Positions 38,193 through 47,610 are shown, numbered from the stretch's first letter. The stretch: DNA of 64,000 nt from Steroidobacteraceae bacterium (GCA_025451845.1 JANWJS010000026.1:1-64000); one strand, 5' to 3'. A program made the numbers and translations. Notes: a model not told the origin generated them from the letters alone.

Positions 38193-38517
38193 TGGATTTC
38201 TCCAGTCGTTTCTTCAGATCCGAAAGGGCTTTCAGGCGGGGCTTTTCGAACTTGGCGATCCACCGCTCGTAGATCTCCTGCAGCGGCACCGGATTGAGGA
38301 AGTGCAGCTTTTCGCGCCCGCGTCGGACGGTGGTGACCATGTTCGCTGCCTGCAATGCGTCCAAGTGCTGCGTCACGCCCTGCCGCGTCATATCCAAGTG
38401 TTTGCACAGCTCGCTGAGCGTGCGTCCGTCGTGCGCATGCAGCAGGTCCAGGAGCTTCCGCCGGCTGGGATCCGCCAGGGCCTTGAACAGCAGGTCGGTG
38501 TCGTCGCTTTCTGCCAC
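38185..38517 (-). CDS. ArsR family transcriptional regulator
   Basis: A 110-residue winged-helix repressor (LFKALADPSRRKLLDLLHAHDG, DMTRQGVTQHLDALQAANMVTTVRRGRE). No cysteine metal-binding pair is visible, so it is likely a non-metal sensor of the SRPBCC-associated type. An operator and promoter overlap directly upstream (38538-38576), consistent with autoregulation. Confidence 0.92.
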   Translation of the reverse strand: MAESDDTDLLFKALADPSRRKLLDLLHAHDGRTLSELCKHLDMTRQGVTQHLDALQAANMVTTVRRGREKLHFLNPVPLQEIYERWIAKFEKPRLKALSDLKKRLEKSNG

Positions 38518-38954
38518 GTGTTACATGCAAGGATTAACTTGCCCTAATAATAGGCAAGCGGAATCTTGCCTGTCAACTGCCCTGTCAATATATGAACGAT
38601 CGCTCCTAGGTCCACCGGCCATTCTCGGCATCCGACGCGCTTGGCCACATAAGTGCTCTCGCCACATTTCGCTCGCGAGCGCGCCGGGCTAACCACAATC
38701 CAGCGGGGTCACCGTGCCGACCGTCGCCAGTTACTCTCTCCTCAGCGGAGGATCTGTTCGGGCTTCATTCCACCGGGCTCATCTTACCCGTCGGCCAATC
38801 CTATGGCCGATCGCCGTAAGCTCCTATATCGCCGCTTCCTGCGGCCCCGGTGTTGGTCTACCCTCTCCCGTGCAACGCAGGCGTAGCAATCATGCGCTAG
38901 CGTGTGTGTGTCTCGCCAAGAAGAATGGCGTTTTCCCCACTCGAGAGGCACCGC
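38518..38954. other. intergenic region arsR / phosphodiesterase-type gene
   Basis: 437 bases between divergent genes. The first 60 hold the arsR promoter/operator. Nothing convincing was seen from about 38600 to 38954, apart from a possible promoter for the downstream gene that could not be defined. Confidence 0.4.
38538..38576 (-). promoter_or_regulatory. arsR operon promoter and operator
   Basis: On the minus strand TTGACA (plus 38571-38576) and TATTAT (plus 38547-38552) are 18 bases apart, a near-perfect sigma-70 promoter. Three CTTGCC/GGCAAG half-sites overlap it: an inverted repeat CTTGCC-N9-GGCAAG at 38538-38558, and another CTTGCC at 38565-38570. The half-sites occupy the spacer and flank the -10, an ideal autorepressor position. 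Confidence 0.75.
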
Positions 38955-40691
38955 ATGTCCATGATATCGATCTCCCGTACCGTACTGGCGGCGGTGGCCG
39001 CTTGCGCCGCAACGGTCGCGTTTGCCCAGGGCGCGGACGATCTTGCCCGCAATCACGACGGCAATGAGCTGCATAGCCGGCACGTGCTCCTGATCAGCGT
39101 CGACGGCATGCACGCCGTTGACCTGAAGAATTGCATGGCATCGGGCACCTGTCCCCATCTCGCCGCGCTCGCGACAACGGGCGTGAATTACACGAGTGCC
39201 GCAACGTCGAAACCCTCGGACTCTTTTCCAGGCCTCATGGCCATGGTCACCGGCGGTTCGCCGAAGCTGGTGGGCGTCTATTACGACGTTGCCTACGATC
39301 GAGTGCTGGCCCCGCCTGCCGATGACACCGGCAATGGCGTACTGCACGGCAACTGCATTGCGGGGCAGCCCAACGGGACCCGCACGGAATACGAGGAAGG
39401 CGACGACTACGATCAAACGAAGCTCAACGGTCTCGATGACGGCACGGGGACCTACAGCAGGTACGACGGCGGGGTGAACGCCATCAACCCGCTGCGCCTG
39501 GTGCGTGATCCGTACGAAGGCTGCATCCCGGTTTATCCGTGGAACTTCGTCCGCGCGAACACTATTTTCGGCGTGGTGCACGCCGCAGGCGGCTACACGG
39601 CATGGTCCGACAAGCATCCGATCTATGCCGCGGCTTCCGGTCCCACCGGCACCCGTGTGCCGAGCAACCTGGATGATTTCTACGGCCCGGAGATCAACTC
39701 CAACCTCATCCCCTTGCCGGGTATCAGGACCGCGAAGGGTCTGGATTGCTCCAGAATCCCGAACAACAACGGCGGGGACTGGACGGGCGACTTCGACAAC
39801 ATCAAATGTTACGATCAGCTCAAGGTGAATGCCGTGCGCAACTGGATCGCCGGCCGCAGGCACATGGGCGCTGCAGGCGCCAAGGTGCCGAATGTATTCG
39901 GCATGAACTTCCAGTCGGTGAGCGTCGGGCAGAAGCTGATCGAGCGGATCAACGGGCAGGTCGTCAAGGGCGGCTACCTCGATGCGGCGGCTACCCCGAG
40001 CGATGAGCTGAAACGCGAGATCGTGTTCGTCGACACGGCCATCGGGCAATTCGTCTCCGACCTCAGAGCCCGGCGCCTATTGGATTCGACCACTATCATC
40101 GTCTCGGCCAAGCACGGCCAATCGCCGATCGATCCGAACCGGTTCGATCCCATTCCGGGGCACTCCGGCGCGAATGGAGTGCCGCCGTCGAGCGTGCTCG
40201 GTGCCGGGTACCTGCCGGACTCCGAGCTGAACCAAATCGGTCCGACGGAAGACGATGTCTCCCTCCTCTGGCTGAAATCCGGCGTGGACGCATCGGATGC
40301 CGTGGCGCTACTGGAAGACAGTGCCGGCACGATCGGCCTCGGGCAAATTCTTTACGGACCCCAGTTGGCGATGATGTTCGGCAAACCGGGACTGCCCGCT
40401 GAGAGCGGTGACCCGCGCACGCCTGACATCATCGTCACGCCGAACGCGGGCGTTGTGTACACCGGAAGCCTGAGCAAGCAGGAGGAGCACGGCGGCTTCG
40501 CGCTGGACGATACCAACGTGGTGCTGCTAGTCTCCAATCCGTCGCTGCGCGCTCGCACGATAACGGCCCCTGTTGCGACGATGCAAATCGCGCCGACGAT
40601 CCTGAGGACGCTCGGTTTGAATCCTCGCAGTCTCGATGCGGTTCGCAAGGAGGGCACGGCCGTCCTGCCGGATCTCGCCCTCGGCGACTGA
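38955..40691 (+). CDS. exported type I phosphodiesterase / nucleotide pyrophosphatase-like enzyme
   Basis: A 578-residue exported enzyme of the alkaline-phosphatase superfamily. A signal peptide ends at AFAQG (about residue 23). The metal ligand aspartate is in VLLISVDGMH, the nucleophile region is SKPSDSFPGLMAMVTGG, and later ligands are likely in SAKHGQSPID and KQEEHGGFALDD. It probably hydrolyses phosphodiester or pyrophosphate bonds in the periplasm. Substrate unknown. It is followed by a second phosphatase-type gene. Confidence 0.85.
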   Translation: MSMISISRTVLAAVAACAATVAFAQGADDLARNHDGNELHSRHVLLISVDGMHAVDLKNCMASGTCPHLAALATTGVNYTSAATSKPSDSFPGLMAMVTGGSPKLVGVYYDVAYDRVLAPPADDTGNGVLHGNCIAGQPNGTRTEYEEGDDYDQTKLNGLDDGTGTYSRYDGGVNAINPLRLVRDPYEGCIPVYPWNFVRANTIFGVVHAAGGYTAWSDKHPIYAAASGPTGTRVPSNLDDFYGPEINSNLIPLPGIRTAKGLDCSRIPNNNGGDWTGDFDNIKCYDQLKVNAVRNWIAGRRHMGAAGAKVPNVFGMNFQSVSVGQKLIERINGQVVKGGYLDAAATPSDELKREIVFVDTAIGQFVSDLRARRLLDSTTIIVSAKHGQSPIDPNRFDPIPGHSGANGVPPSSVLGAGYLPDSELNQIGPTEDDVSLLWLKSGVDASDAVALLEDSAGTIGLGQILYGPQLAMMFGKPGLPAESGDPRTPDIIVTPNAGVVYTGSLSKQEEHGGFALDDTNVVLLVSNPSLRARTITAPVATMQIAPTILRTLGLNPRSLDAVRKEGTAVLPDLALGD

Positions 40692-40712
40692 AATAAGGGG
40701 CTGCGCGGCATC

Positions 40713-40739
40713 GGAACGGCCCCGACCGGGGGCCGTTCC
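40713..40739 (+). terminator. GC hairpin after phosphodiesterase-type gene
   Basis: GGAACGGCCCC and GGGGCCGTTCC pair over 11 bases around a five-base loop, 22 bases after the stop. No U-tract follows. Confidence 0.55.
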
Positions 40740-40819
40740 GGTCCGGCTCGCGCGCGCCGCGGATCAGCGTTACAGTGCGCCCCGCCGGCGCTGTGCCGCA
40801 GAATCGTCTCTTCATTGAC

Positions 40820-41974
40820 ATGGTGAAAGCTACCGCTCGATTCGTCCCCGCGTTTCTTTGCGCGCTCGCAATTGCGCTTCTCGGTCTCGCTGCCGCAAAC
40901 CCGGTGCGCGCCGAGGATCTGCATACCGGCACGCTGCCGCCGATTCGCCATGTATTCCTCATCGTGCTCGAGAACAAGTCGTTCGATGCGGCCTTTGGAC
41001 CGGGGTCGCCCGCTCCGTACCTCGCCAAAGTTCTGCCCGCCCGCGGCGCGCTCCTGACCCAGTACTATGCGACCGGGCATTGGAGCCTCGATAACTACAT
41101 CGCGCTGGTCAGCGGGCAGGCGCCGAATCCCGCGACCCAGCGCGACTGCCAGCAGCCGATCGAGTTCCAGCCGATCCGCCGCGGTCTCGATGAGCATGGC
41201 CAGGTGATCGGGTTCGGCTGCGTGTACCCGGCGATCGTGAAGACCCTGCCGGACCAGCTCGAGCAGGCAGGGCTCGAGTGGAAGGGCTTCATGGAGGACT
41301 TGGATGGCAACCCGACTCGCGACGATCCCCAGACCTGTACTGCGGCGCGGATCGGGCAAAAAGCCGATGAGACCGAGCGGGCCGCAGTCGGCGATCAATA
41401 TGCCGCCAAGCATGACCCGTTCGTCTACTTTCACACCATCCTGGACGACCCCACCCGTTGCGCGGCGCACATCGTCAATCTGAACGAGCTGAGGATCGAC
41501 CTGCGGCGAATCGCGACGACCCCCAACTATTCGTTCATCACTCCGAACCTTTGCAACGACGGCCACGATCTCCGCTGCGTCGACGGCACGACCGGCGGCC
41601 TGGCGGGGATCAACGGATTCCTCGAGGAATGGGTGCCGGTCATCACCAGATCGCCCGCGTTTCGCAAGGACGGTCTCCTCATCATCACCTTCGATGAGTC
41701 CGATGGCGCCGCGGCCGACGCCTTCGATGCTTGCTGCAATGAGGAGCCTTTGCCGACGGCTCCGGATCAGCCAGGTTTCCGCGGACCTGGAGGCGGCAGG
41801 GTCGGTGCGGTGTTGCTGTCGCCGTACATCCGTCCCGGGACGGTATCTTCAGTGCCCTACAACCACTATGCGCTGTTGCGCAGCGTGGAGGATATTTTCA
41901 ACCTTGGGCACCTCGGCTACGCGGGCGAGCCGGGTCTGCGCCCGTTCGGAAGAGACGTCTTCACCGTCCATTAG
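40820..41974 (+). CDS. exported phosphoesterase (acid phosphatase / phospholipase C-like)
   Basis: A 384-residue exported protein with a signal peptide (cleavage near VRAED). The motif VFLIVLENKSFDAAFG, YATGHWSLDNYIALVSGQAPN and LLIITFDESDGAAADAFD match the PF04185 phosphoesterase family, with ENKSF and DESDGA holding active-site metal residues. Substrates in this family include phospholipids and phosphomonoesters. It may be transcribed on its own, since a strong hairpin separates it from the gene before. Confidence 0.87.
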   Translation: MVKATARFVPAFLCALAIALLGLAAANPVRAEDLHTGTLPPIRHVFLIVLENKSFDAAFGPGSPAPYLAKVLPARGALLTQYYATGHWSLDNYIALVSGQAPNPATQRDCQQPIEFQPIRRGLDEHGQVIGFGCVYPAIVKTLPDQLEQAGLEWKGFMEDLDGNPTRDDPQTCTAARIGQKADETERAAVGDQYAAKHDPFVYFHTILDDPTRCAAHIVNLNELRIDLRRIATTPNYSFITPNLCNDGHDLRCVDGTTGGLAGINGFLEEWVPVITRSPAFRKDGLLIITFDESDGAAADAFDACCNEEPLPTAPDQPGFRGPGGGRVGAVLLSPYIRPGTVSSVPYNHYALLRSVEDIFNLGHLGYAGEPGLRPFGRDVFTVH

Positions 41975-42133
41975 GCGGCCTGTGGCCGGCTAGCGGATCG
42001 GGCCGCGGCGCAGGAGATTTCACCAAGCCGACAAGGACGCCTCCCAAGCTTACGCTCCCGCTGTTCCCGGGGGTCCGTCGCGAGCCGAATTCAGGCAAAC
42101 TGGCGTATCCAGAACATCCAGGGCCTGCCCACT

Positions 42134-43969
42134 ATGTGCGGAATCGTCGGCGCCATCGCGGAGCGCAATATCGTCCCCATTCTCATGGAGGGGCTGCGGC
42201 GCCTCGAGTATCGCGGCTATGACTCCGCGGGCATTGCGGTCCTCAATGGGACCGGACATCTCGCCCGGCTGCGCACCGTCGGCAAGGTGCGGATGCTCGA
42301 GGAGGCCCTCGAGCGCAGCCCCGCCTCGGGGCTGCTGGGGATCGCCCATACCCGCTGGGCGACCCACGGAGTCCCGAGCGAGCGCAATGCGCACCCGCAT
42401 GTCTCCCTCGACGGACTGGCGATCGTGCACAACGGCATCATCGAGAACCATGAGGAGCTGCGTGCCGAGCTCGAGCGTCGCGGCTACAAGTTCGCCTCCG
42501 AAACCGATACGGAGGTGGTGGCACACCGGATCCACCACCACCTGGAGACTCTCGGCGATCTCTTCAAGGCAGTGCGTGCCACCGTCGCGGAGCTGGAAGG
42601 CGCCTATGCGCTGGCGGTCGTCAGCGAAAAAGATCCGGAGCGCGTGGTGGCCGCACGCCAGGGCTGTCCGGTCGTCATCGGTTTGGGGGTGGAGGAAAAC
42701 TTCGTCGCCTCGGATGTCGCCGCGCTGCTGCCGGTCACTCGCCGGTTCATGTTCCTGGAGGAGGGCGACGTCGCCGAGATCCGCCGCAAGTCGGTGCGCA
42801 TCATCGACGGCAACGGCAACACGGTCGAGCGGCCGGTCCACGAGAGCGAGCTCAACGCGGATGCCGCCGAGAAGGGGCAGTACCGCCACTTCATGCTGAA
42901 GGAGATCCACGAGCAGCCCCGCGCCATCGCCGACACGCTGCAGGAGCGCGTCGCCAACGGACATCTACTCGAGGCCGCCTTCGGCCCGGCAGCCAGTGAA
43001 GTGTTCAAACGGACGGCTGGCGTGCATATCGTCGCGTGCGGAACGAGCTTCCACGCCGCCGCGACGGTCCGCTACTTCATCGAGCAGATCTGTCGCATTC
43101 CCTGCGCGGTGGACATTGCGAGCGAGTACCGCTATCGCAACCCCCTGGTGCCCCCCGGCTCCCTCTTCGTCACGATCTCCCAGTCCGGTGAAACGGCCGA
43201 CACCCTGGCGGCGCTGCGCCTGGCGAAGGAGTCCGGCTACCTCTCCACGCTCGCCATCTGCAACGTGCCGGAGAGCTCCCTGGTGCGGGAATCGGAGCTC
43301 GTCATGCTGACGCGCGCCGGTCCGGAGATCGGTGTCGCCTCCACCAAGGCGTTCACGACCCAGCTCGCCGCGCTCTCCATGCTCGTCATCGCTCTCGCCC
43401 GGCATCACGGGGCGGACCCGGAGCGCGAGCGCGGGCTGGTGACACGCCTCGTGGAGCTGCCTTCGATAATTGAGAAGACTCTGGCGCTCGACCCTGTCAT
43501 CCACCGCCTCGCCGAGCGTTTTGCCGACAAGCACCACACCCTCTTCCTCGGCCGCGGCGCCTTGTACCCCATCGCCATGGAAGGAGCGCTGAAGCTCAAG
43601 GAAATCTCCTACATCCACGCCGAGAGCTATCCCGCCGGCGAGCTCAAGCACGGCCCCCTGGCACTGGTCGATGCCGACATGCCGGTCATCGCCGTAGCGC
43701 CCAACAACGATCTGCTCGAGAAACTGAAATCCAACCTGATGGAAGTCCGCGCCCGCGGCGGCGAGCTCATCGTCTTCGCCGACCCGGAATCAGGCTTCCA
43801 GCCGAGTGACGGCGTCACGGTCATCGAAATGCCGAAGCACGTGACTTACTTCCAGGCCCCGGCTGTGTACACCGTCCCCCTGCAGCTCCTCGCCTATCAC
43901 GTCGCCATCCTCAAGGGCACGGACGTTGATCAGCCGCGCAACCTCGCGAAGAGCGTGACGGTCGAGTGA
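42134..43969 (+). CDS. glmS: glutamine–fructose-6-phosphate aminotransferase (isomerising)
   Basis: A 611-residue enzyme making glucosamine-6-phosphate. The catalytic Cys2 (MCGIVG) starts the glutaminase domain, and two SIS domains follow ([32 protein letters not shown]). The C-terminus is the canonical LAKSVTVE. The last codons are the TnsD recognition site of Tn7 elsewhere. No glmS ribozyme is expected in this class. Confidence 0.97.
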   Translation: MCGIVGAIAERNIVPILMEGLRRLEYRGYDSAGIAVLNGTGHLARLRTVGKVRMLEEALERSPASGLLGIAHTRWATHGVPSERNAHPHVSLDGLAIVHNGIIENHEELRAELERRGYKFASETDTEVVAHRIHHHLETLGDLFKAVRATVAELEGAYALAVVSEKDPERVVAARQGCPVVIGLGVEENFVASDVAALLPVTRRFMFLEEGDVAEIRRKSVRIIDGNGNTVERPVHESELNADAAEKGQYRHFMLKEIHEQPRAIADTLQERVANGHLLEAAFGPAASEVFKRTAGVHIVACGTSFHAAATVRYFIEQICRIPCAVDIASEYRYRNPLVPPGSLFVTISQSGETADTLAALRLAKESGYLSTLAICNVPESSLVRESELVMLTRAGPEIGVASTKAFTTQLAALSMLVIALARHHGADPERERGLVTRLVELPSIIEKTLALDPVIHRLAERFADKHHTLFLGRGALYPIAMEGALKLKEISYIHAESYPAGELKHGPLALVDADMPVIAVAPNNDLLEKLKSNLMEVRARGGELIVFADPESGFQPSDGVTVIEMPKHVTYFQAPAVYTVPLQLLAYHVAILKGTDVDQPRNLAKSVTVE

Positions 43970-44376
43970 GTGTAGAACGGAGAGAGTGATCCTCGGCGCC
44001 TGAATTAAAGTCGTTTCCTCGAAATTAAAGTCCTTACTTCGGAATTAGAGTCGCTAACCCCGAAGCAAAGTCGTTTCCCGGGCATTCGACATAAATCGCC
44101 CGAAAATCCGTAGTGCTCCGCCACCGAATCTGCAACGAAGACTGCTCCGGTGGGGTATTCGCCGGGTGGAGAGCTGCTTCGGCAGGCCCTCGAGTCGTCA
44201 ACGGCTGTCCACGGCTCTCCCATAAGCGCGGCGCCGCGGGCTATACAGCACCGGCATTTCTCTAGACAGCGCTAGCCTTGACCGCTCGTCGTGGGCGACC
44301 GGCGGGTATCGGACCCCAACGCGTCACTCGTCAACGACCGCTATACGGAAGGCCAGCACAGCCCTCTATCAGCTGT
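43970..44376. other. intergenic region downstream of glmS (attTn7 position)
   Basis: 407 bases without a supported gene. It holds four 20-bp tandem repeats at 44001-44080. The rest contains no recognised gene or transposition protein. The region begins where base composition becomes distinctly richer in A/T than its neighbours. Confidence 0.5.
44001..44080. repeat. four tandem 20-bp degenerate repeats
   Basis: Four copies in exact 20-base phase start at 44001, 44021, 44041 and 44061. Each carries a GAATTAAAGTCGTTTCC-like core (variants AAATTAAAGTCCTTACTT, GAATTAGAGTCGCTAACC, GAAGCAAAGTCGTTTCCC). They begin 32 bases after the glmS stop. Tandem protein-binding repeats of this size occur at transposon ends (TnsB sites of Tn7-like elements, multiple terminal repeats of IS21-type elements). 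Confidence 0.75.
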
Positions 44377-44799
44377 TCAACCATTCGCAGGCTTGTGCTT
44401 CAGGGTGTAGATATCAAAATGGCAATTCTGGCAAGTGCGCCCGAACCAGACGAGCGAAAACTTAGAAGTAAACTGCCGATCGCAGCTTGGAGATTTAAAT
44501 AGGCCGAGCATGCAGCCTAACCCTAAAGAAAACCAGATAGGGCCCCACACGTACATCGCAAGACCAAAGGGCCGCCAAATTGCACCGATCACCAGCGGAC
44601 TGATTTTCGGAAATATCCAGCGAAGCAAATTCAGCGCGAGAATCAGAGCTATCAAAAGCCAAAACGCGTTTATGGTGCGTCTGTAGATGCGCAGCCGCTT
44701 GGCGCGAGCTGCCAACCAGGGAGAAAAAGTCAATTCCTGCACGAGCGACCCCCTCGAAATGCATGTCAGCTCAAGTTTGGCGCCCTTGACTGCCGGCAT
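44377..44799 (-). CDS. small hypothetical membrane protein with CxxC
   Basis: A 140-residue protein I do not recognise. It has two to three hydrophobic segments (about 45-68 and 75-103) and a C-terminal tail with a CxxC pair (RTCQNCHFDIY) that could bind metal or form a disulfide. Codon use is AT-richer than the surroundings. It overlaps the next small gene by 29 bases on the same strand, suggesting a two-gene unit. Confidence 0.5.
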   Translation of the reverse strand: MPAVKGAKLELTCISRGSLVQELTFSPWLAARAKRLRIYRRTINAFWLLIALILALNLLRWIFPKISPLVIGAIWRPFGLAMYVWGPIWFSLGLGCMLGLFKSPSCDRQFTSKFSLVWFGRTCQNCHFDIYTLKHKPANG

Positions 44800-45001
44800 C
44801 GACTTGCCTTCGCCTATGTTCCTCCAAATCGTTGCGTGTCGGGCGAAAGGGGTACAGACACACTCCTATCACCACGACGACTGCCATTATGAGCTGTGCG
44901 GATCTTGGAAACACAAACTCAAAGTGCCAATTTGCAGCTGCAGCAATGACGAGTACCGTCACAATTCCCGCGACAACGCGCTTCTTATCATAGGTCGTCA
45001 T
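44771..45001 (-). CDS. small hypothetical membrane protein
   Basis: A 76-residue protein with two hydrophobic helices (VVAGIVTVLVIAAAANW and LIMAVVVVIGVCLYPF) and a charged C-terminus. No family recognised. It lies upstream of and overlaps the CxxC membrane protein, so both may be parts of one accessory unit. Confidence 0.45.
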   Translation of the reverse strand: MTTYDKKRVVAGIVTVLVIAAAANWHFEFVFPRSAQLIMAVVVVIGVCLYPFRPTRNDLEEHRRRQVDAGSQGRQT

Positions 45002-45142
45002 CTGTGCCCTACGGTCAATCTGTCACTCGTCAGTGTATCCTGAGTGTCTGGTATGGAGAAATCTGGCCCCAGAGGTCGAAGGTCGGCTCATTGCCGTACC
45101 GGGACCAACCTAGGGTGAGGAGCACGGGACGAAACGGGGACC

Positions 45143-45367
45143 GTGGGCCGTCGCCAGCGGCCGGACCTGCCCATTGCTCGAATCGACCGAATTGAGAGCA
45201 GCGGCCGTGGCGCTGATCGACTTTCGCTCCTCGCGGCGCAGGGGATAACGCGCCCCGCGGCGCGCCCGCTCTCATCGCGCGAGCTGCGCGATCTGCTGCC
45301 TCGCCCTCTGCCACGCTCCGCGCGTGTCCTCGATGCGCTCATCGAGGAGCGTGCTCGCGACCGATAA
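45143..45367 (+). pseudogene. truncated antitoxin-like remnant (Phd/YefM C-terminal part)
   Basis: A 74-residue frame whose C-terminal part (LDALIEERARDR) and a PIARID segment resemble VapB/Phd-type antitoxins partnered with PIN toxins. An in-frame stop at 45116 and the absence of the usual N-terminal DNA-binding strand/helix indicate a missing 5' part. It ends 7 bases before the PIN gene. The family assignment is tentative. Confidence 0.4.
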
Positions 45368-45374
45368 CGCGCCG

Positions 45375-45800
45375 ATGCGGTATTGGGACAGCTCTGCAAT
45401 TCTCCCGCTCGTCGTCGATGAGCCGACTCGCGAGCGGCTTCTCGAGCTCTACCAAGAGGACTCTCAGGTTCTGGCTTGCTGGGAAACACCCGTAGAGATC
45501 GCTTCGGCCGTCGCGCGTCGCGAACGTGAGGGCACCGTGAGGGCAGAAGATGCTGACGCTGCGCTCAAAGCCGCGAAGCGGTTGGCAGCAGCATGGCACG
45601 AGGTCCTTCCGAGCGATGCGGTCCGTCGCACGGCCGAGCGATTGCTTCGCGTCCATTCCTTGCGTGCTTCTGACAGCCTCCAACTCTCCGCTGCCCTGAT
45701 TGCCGCTCATCACGATCCGGCAACGCTGGACATGGTGTGCCTCGATAGCCGGCTCGCGGCCGCCGCGCGGCGGGAGGGGTTTACGGTGATCGATTCCTGA
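45375..45800 (+). CDS. PIN-domain toxin (VapC-like)
   Basis: A 141-residue PIN nuclease of the VapC type, an Mg-dependent RNase. The acidic residues are visible as D5 (WDSSAIL), a Glu in CWETPVEIASA, an Asp in RASDSLQLSAA and an Asp in VCLDSRLA. The ATG at 45375 gives the family start (MRYWDSSAILPLV). The antitoxin just upstream appears truncated, so the pair may no longer be functional, or a neutralising partner lies elsewhere. Confidence 0.85.
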   Translation: MRYWDSSAILPLVVDEPTRERLLELYQEDSQVLACWETPVEIASAVARREREGTVRAEDADAALKAAKRLAAAWHEVLPSDAVRRTAERLLRVHSLRASDSLQLSAALIAAHHDPATLDMVCLDSRLAAAARREGFTVIDS

Positions 45801-46055
45801 TGCACCACAGATCAACGCCAACATATCGTACGCGCCCCACCTGGAGCACTCCCGCCACGCGCCGCCGGCAGCCGATACGCTCGGTATGCCCCACGCCCCG
45901 CATCCTCGAGGAGGAACCGTGCGATCTCGCACCAGTTCGACACAACGGCAGCCGTCGCGCTTGCCTCTTACTGAGCGTCGATGGATTCAACCCGAAGTAG
46001 GTGCTCCCGTGGACGATAGTGCTACCGGCCTGTCCCGTGGCGACGAATCGGGGCC

Positions 46056-47600
46056 TCACGTGAGGGCGCGTTGCTCCGCTCGTGCCGTCTCGTCGATTCC
46101 ATTGGCAACGCCGAGCGCGCGGAACACCACGGTCAGCACGAAGCCCACCCCGATATTCACGATCAATGTCAGCAGCGCGATGTAGATAGGCACGACCGTG
46201 CCGAGCATGTGCAGTGGGTAGACGGCGCCCTTGAACTGCAGGCCGATTTCGAGCCAGGTGCCCATCGTCATGCCGGCGAGCCATCCCAGCGCCAGTGCCC
46301 ATCGGTGGAACCAGCGCGTGTAGAGACCGAAAGCCATCGCAGGTGCGGTCTGGATGATCCAGATGCCTCCGAGGAGCTGCAGGTTGATCGCGTAGGTCGC
46401 CGGGAGGCTCAACACGAACACCAGCGCGCCGAATTTGACCACCAGCGAGACTAGCTTCGCCTGGCGCGCCTCGTCGGCGTCGGTGCAATCGGGACGGATG
46501 TATTCGCGGTAAACGCTTCGCGTCCACAGGTTGGCCGCTGCAATCGACATGATGGCCGCGGGCACCAGGGCGCCGATGGCAATGGCCGCGAAGGCGAGCC
46601 CGACGAACCAGCCCGGGAAGCTGTGCATGAACAGCGCCGGCACCGCGAAGTTGCTCGAGTAGTGGCGGAAATAACCGGCGTACTCCGGCATCTTGTCCAC
46701 GCCCGCGGCGATGGCCATGAATCCGAGCAGCGCGATCAGTCCGAGCGCGAAGCTGTAGGCCGGTAGAAAGGCCATGTTCCGGGCCAGAGTCCTGGGGTTG
46801 TCCGCCGCCAGCGCTCCGGTCAGCACATGCGGGTAGACGAAGAGCGCCAGCGCCGAGCCGAGCGCCAGCGTTGCGAAGGCACTGTAGCTGCCCAGGCTTC
46901 CGTGCGGCGGTGCCGCGAGCAGCAGCTTGGAGGCCGGCACGGCATGAAAGATCTTGTCAAAGCCGCCGAGCTGGACGGGGATGACGATCACCGCCGTGAT
47001 GATGGTGATGTAGATCAGCAGATCCTTCGCGACAGCGATCAGCGCCGGTGCGCGCAAGCCGCTGGTATAGGTATAAGCGGCAAGTACCACGAAGGCGATG
47101 ATGAGCGGCACATCGCCCACCCACCCGCTGGTCGGGAATCCCAGCGCCGCGATCACCACTTCGATGCCGACGAGCTGCAAGGCGATGTACGGCATCGTAG
47201 CGAGGATGCCGGTGATCGCGACCAGGAGTCCCAGGAGCGGGCTGCCGTAACGGCCGCGGATGAAATCGGCGCCGGTGACGTAGTTGTGCCGGTGGGCAAT
47301 GCGCCACAATTTCGGCAGCACGGCGAACACCAGCGGATAGGCGATGATGGTGTAGGGCATCGCGAAGAATCCGATGGCGCCGGCTCCGAAGACGAGCGCA
47401 GGAACCGCGACGAAGGTATAGGCGGTATAAAGATCGCCGCCCAGCAGGAACCAGGTCACCCAGCCGCCGAAGCGGCGCCCGCCCAGCCCCCATTCATTGA
47501 GCTGATTGAGGTCGGCCTTGCGCCAGTGTGCGGCGATGAAGCCGAGCAGGGTGACCAGGCCGAAGAGCAGCAGAAAGACGATGAGCGCCGATATCTGCAT
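46056..47600 (-). CDS. sodium:solute symporter (MctP-like)
   Basis: A 514-residue inner-membrane carrier of the SSS family with about 13 hydrophobic helices. LGFIAAHWRKADLNQLNEWGLGGR and GGDLYTAYTFVAVPALVFG resemble monocarboxylate permeases such as MctP, which import lactate, pyruvate or short-chain acids with sodium. It follows a DUF3311 gene, the usual partner. A GTG at 47624 is an alternative start; the ATG at 47600 is preferred because family homology begins there. Confidence 0.9.
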   Translation of the reverse strand: MQISALIVFLLLFGLVTLLGFIAAHWRKADLNQLNEWGLGGRRFGGWVTWFLLGGDLYTAYTFVAVPALVFGAGAIGFFAMPYTIIAYPLVFAVLPKLWRIAHRHNYVTGADFIRGRYGSPLLGLLVAITGILATMPYIALQLVGIEVVIAALGFPTSGWVGDVPLIIAFVVLAAYTYTSGLRAPALIAVAKDLLIYITIITAVIVIPVQLGGFDKIFHAVPASKLLLAAPPHGSLGSYSAFATLALGSALALFVYPHVLTGALAADNPRTLARNMAFLPAYSFALGLIALLGFMAIAAGVDKMPEYAGYFRHYSSNFAVPALFMHSFPGWFVGLAFAAIAIGALVPAAIMSIAAANLWTRSVYREYIRPDCTDADEARQAKLVSLVVKFGALVFVLSLPATYAINLQLLGGIWIIQTAPAMAFGLYTRWFHRWALALGWLAGMTMGTWLEIGLQFKGAVYPLHMLGTVVPIYIALLTLIVNIGVGFVLTVVFRALGVANGIDETARAEQRALT

Positions 47601-47610
47601 GCTGCCGCTG

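Noticed and set aside
44005-44223. A 72-codon minus-strand frame across the tandem repeats
   Set aside because: It reads through the repeat array with no family resemblance and has no convincing start context.
45801-46055. A possible gene between the PIN toxin and the symporter
   Set aside because: Open frames here are short and lack start context or similarity; nothing can be supported.
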